From Streptomyces muensis (lineage in GTDB: Bacteria; Actinomycetota; Actinomycetes; Streptomycetales; Streptomycetaceae): a stretch of 33,107 nt of DNA. Below, in pieces: positions 31,746-33,107 of the stretch. The notes under the pieces are model-generated. The model was not told where the DNA came from, did not search any database, and was given only the letters and a program-made list of their open reading frames with translations. Location: assembly GCF_021474425.1 (NCBI RefSeq), contig NZ_JAKEIP010000079.1, forward strand, positions 1 through 33,107. The letters run 5' to 3'. The number at the start of each line of letters is the position of its first letter. The stretch's first letter is position 1. Made by a program: the position numbers and the translations under genes.

Positions 31746-32441
31746 ATGCAGCCGATCTTCGTTCTCGTGCACAGTCCGTCCGTGGGTCCGTCAACCTGGC
31801 ACCCTGTGGCCGAACACCTGACGACGGCGGGATACCAGGTGCGGGTGCCGTCCCTGCTGCACATCGGCGCCGACGCCCCGCCCTTCTGGCCCCGCATTGT
31901 GGACGCCGTCCGCGACGATCTGAGGCAGGTCCCGGCCAGCAGCCCCGTCACGCTGGTGGCCCACAGCAACGCAGGCTTGTTTCTCCCGGTGATCCGCTCG
32001 GGCCTCGACCATCCGGTGACCAGCTCGATCTTCGTCGATGCCGCGCTGCCGGCCCGGACCGGACCGACCCCTGTCGCCACACTCGATCTGCTGGAGTTCC
32101 TCCGCCCGATGACGGTTGACGGCAGGCTGCCGCGCTGGACCGACTGGTGGGACGAGGCGGACGTCGCACCCATGTTCTCTGATCCGACGGTGCGGCAGAC
32201 AGTCATCAAGGAGCAGCCCACCCTGCCGCTGTCCTACTACGAGCAGCACATCCCGGTCCCCGACGGCTGGGACGACCATCCCTGTTCCTACCTGCTGTTC
32301 GGCCCTCCGTATGACGACCTTGCGGCCGAGGCGCGCGAACGCGGCTGGCGCGTGGCACACCTGCCGGGCGCACACCTCCATCAGATCATCGATCCCGCCG
32401 GCACGGCCCGGCACATCGTCGAACTCGCCACTACGACTTGA
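31746..32441 (+). CDS. Alpha/beta hydrolase
   Basis: 231 residues. LVHSPSVGPSTWHPVAEHLT (7-26) holds the oxyanion region, with HS in place of the usual HG. The nucleophile elbow is VAHSNAG with Ser74. RVAHLPGAHLHQIIDPAGTA near the end carries the catalytic His. The family is small esterase/EstC-like proteins of unknown substrate. AGGA lies 8 bases before ATG 31746. It is not in an operon. It is distinct from the catabolic hydrolase at 24086 (different elbow and lid). Confidence 0.85.
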   Translation: MQPIFVLVHSPSVGPSTWHPVAEHLTTAGYQVRVPSLLHIGADAPPFWPRIVDAVRDDLRQVPASSPVTLVAHSNAGLFLPVIRSGLDHPVTSSIFVDAALPARTGPTPVATLDLLEFLRPMTVDGRLPRWTDWWDEADVAPMFSDPTVRQTVIKEQPTLPLSYYEQHIPVPDGWDDHPCSYLLFGPPYDDLAAEARERGWRVAHLPGAHLHQIIDPAGTARHIVELATTT

Positions 32442-32547
32442 TCCGCTTCCGATACACGCCCTGGGCCCGGTAGGCGGTCCGGCCCTCACCGCCGGACTCA
32501 GCCTTCCCTCGCCTGGCACCCGGCCTGGTCCTGACAGTCCCCTTCGT

Positions 32548-32973
32548 TCATCTGGCACGGCCGGCGCGGGCACCGAGCAGGCGCTGCAGGGTGAGCTCTG
32601 GGGGGACGTAGGCGACGTCGCCTACGGTGTGCAGGCCGTGCTCGGCAAGGACAGCGGGCGTCTTCGCGCCGATGCCGGGCAACTCGCGTACGGGGCGGGG
32701 CCGCAGGGCATGGCCGCGAGCGTTCGGTTCCCGACCACAGCCCGTCGGCAGCGCAGCCCGTGGAGCGCGAAGGCGCGCAGCTGGATGGGTTCGGTGATGC
32801 CGCGGGGAGCGCGCTCCCAGAACTGGCCGCGCCGGTGGCATCGAGGACAGTTGAGTCCGATTCGCTCATGTGCATGCGGGGGTGAAGTCCTCGAGGATGA
32901 GGCGCATCTGCTGAAGGAGGTCGGGGTCGGGCGGCAGGTAGAACTGCAGATGCAGAATGCGGCGTCCGCTCAT
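32548..32973 (-). pseudogene. Y-family DNA polymerase (DinB/Pol IV type), broken
   Basis: ATG 32973 begins MSGRRILHLQFYLPPDPDLL then QQMRLILEDFTPACT and stops at 32866-32868; ILHLxFxLP...LEDFTP is the start of actinobacterial Y-family polymerases. Downstream in another frame comes LRAFALHGLRCRRAVVGNRT then LAAM, part of the palm region. After a further shift ELPGIGAKTPAVLAEHGLHT and VGDVAYVPPELTLQRLLG follow, the helix-hairpin-helix thumb motif. Most of the palm with its catalytic acidic residues is missing, as is the little-finger domain. Such polymerases perform error-prone translesion synthesis; this copy cannot. Confidence 0.7.
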
Positions 32974-32978
32974 GGTGG

Positions 32979-33107
32979 TTACCCCGCTTCCCTGGCTTCG
33001 GCGTCCGGGGCGGCGAAGATCTGCGCAGCGGGTGCCGGCGGGCTGAGGTCGGCGTACGCGGTGCAGAGGTGCCCAGGTGATGCCGTCGGCGAGGGTCCGT
33101 GCCGGGG
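32979..33107 (-). pseudogene. 3' end of a gene upstream of the polymerase, partial and frameshifted
   Basis: Reading from the window edge, RTLADGITWAPLHRV is followed after a one-base shift by YADLSPPAPAAQIFAAPDAE and AREAG, ending in TAA at 32979-32981, five bases before the polymerase ATG. The pairing with a Y-family polymerase suggests a two-gene mutagenesis-type cassette, but the family is not identified. The fragment continues beyond the window. Confidence 0.35.

Noticed and set aside
1..33107. CRISPR arrays, tRNA or rRNA genes, biosynthetic megasynthases
   Set aside because: No regularly spaced repeats, no cloverleaf-like sequence with CCA-proximal features, and no modular synthase domains were found.

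Overview
High G+C, GTG starts, GGAGG-type ribosome binding sites, mycothiol-dependent enzymes, DUF1996, PucR and GntR regulators and IS701/IS5/IS21-type remnants all point to an actinomycete, most probably a Streptomyces chromosome arm or large plasmid. Intact operons alternate with heavily decayed genes and insertion-sequence debris. No tRNA, rRNA or CRISPR array was seen.

Layout. (1) 0.2-6.8 kb is a decayed stress/hypoxia-type cluster. It starts at an IS21/IS5 remnant junction, then holds a cyclic-nucleotide-binding protein and a CBS-BON protein (both broken), an intact TPR protein, and a minus-strand operon of a GNAT/acyl-CoA-synthetase (Pat-type) gene with about eight lesions, a CBS-BON gene lacking part of its BON domain, and a frame-damaged flavodoxin. 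(2) 7.0-9.4 kb is a minus-strand, translationally coupled operon (GT2, DUF2064 transferase, SAM methyltransferase, truncated membrane glycosyltransferase) in which three of four products look shortened. (3) 9.5-12.06 kb is a lactonase-like beta-propeller pseudogene interrupted by a 2,025-bp IS701-like unit. The unit has a 5-bp target duplication, a second right end and a passenger gene for a small secreted protein. (4) 12.5-15.8 kb holds a secreted DUF1996 protein, an alpha/beta-hydrolase pseudogene and an uncharacterised protein.

(5) 15.8-27.6 kb is the best preserved part and the most interesting biologically: a divergent catabolic and transport locus. On the minus strand are an amino-acid/GABA-type permease, a PucR regulator, and the set BCCT transporter, SnoaL-like protein, flavin reductase, GntR regulator. 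On the plus strand is a six-gene coupled operon: two tandem DUF1185 (AA_synth) paralogues, alpha/beta hydrolase, aldehyde dehydrogenase, 4-oxalocrotonate-type tautomerase and a luciferase-like flavin monooxygenase. The divergent intergenic region carries a 27-bp imperfect palindrome and a good promoter that predicts a leaderless transcript. A coherent reading is uptake of a quaternary-ammonium or betaine-like compound, two-component flavin oxygenation (reductase plus monooxygenase), then hydrolysis, aldehyde oxidation and tautomerisation. The parts list resembles, without proving, the trigonelline or pyridine ring-cleavage pathways.

(6) 27.6-33.1 kb is accessory: transposase C-terminal scraps, a small secreted protein, a mycothiol-dependent maleylpyruvate-isomerase-like protein, a probable beta-propeller protein, an alpha/beta hydrolase, and at the right edge a broken Y-family DNA polymerase gene.
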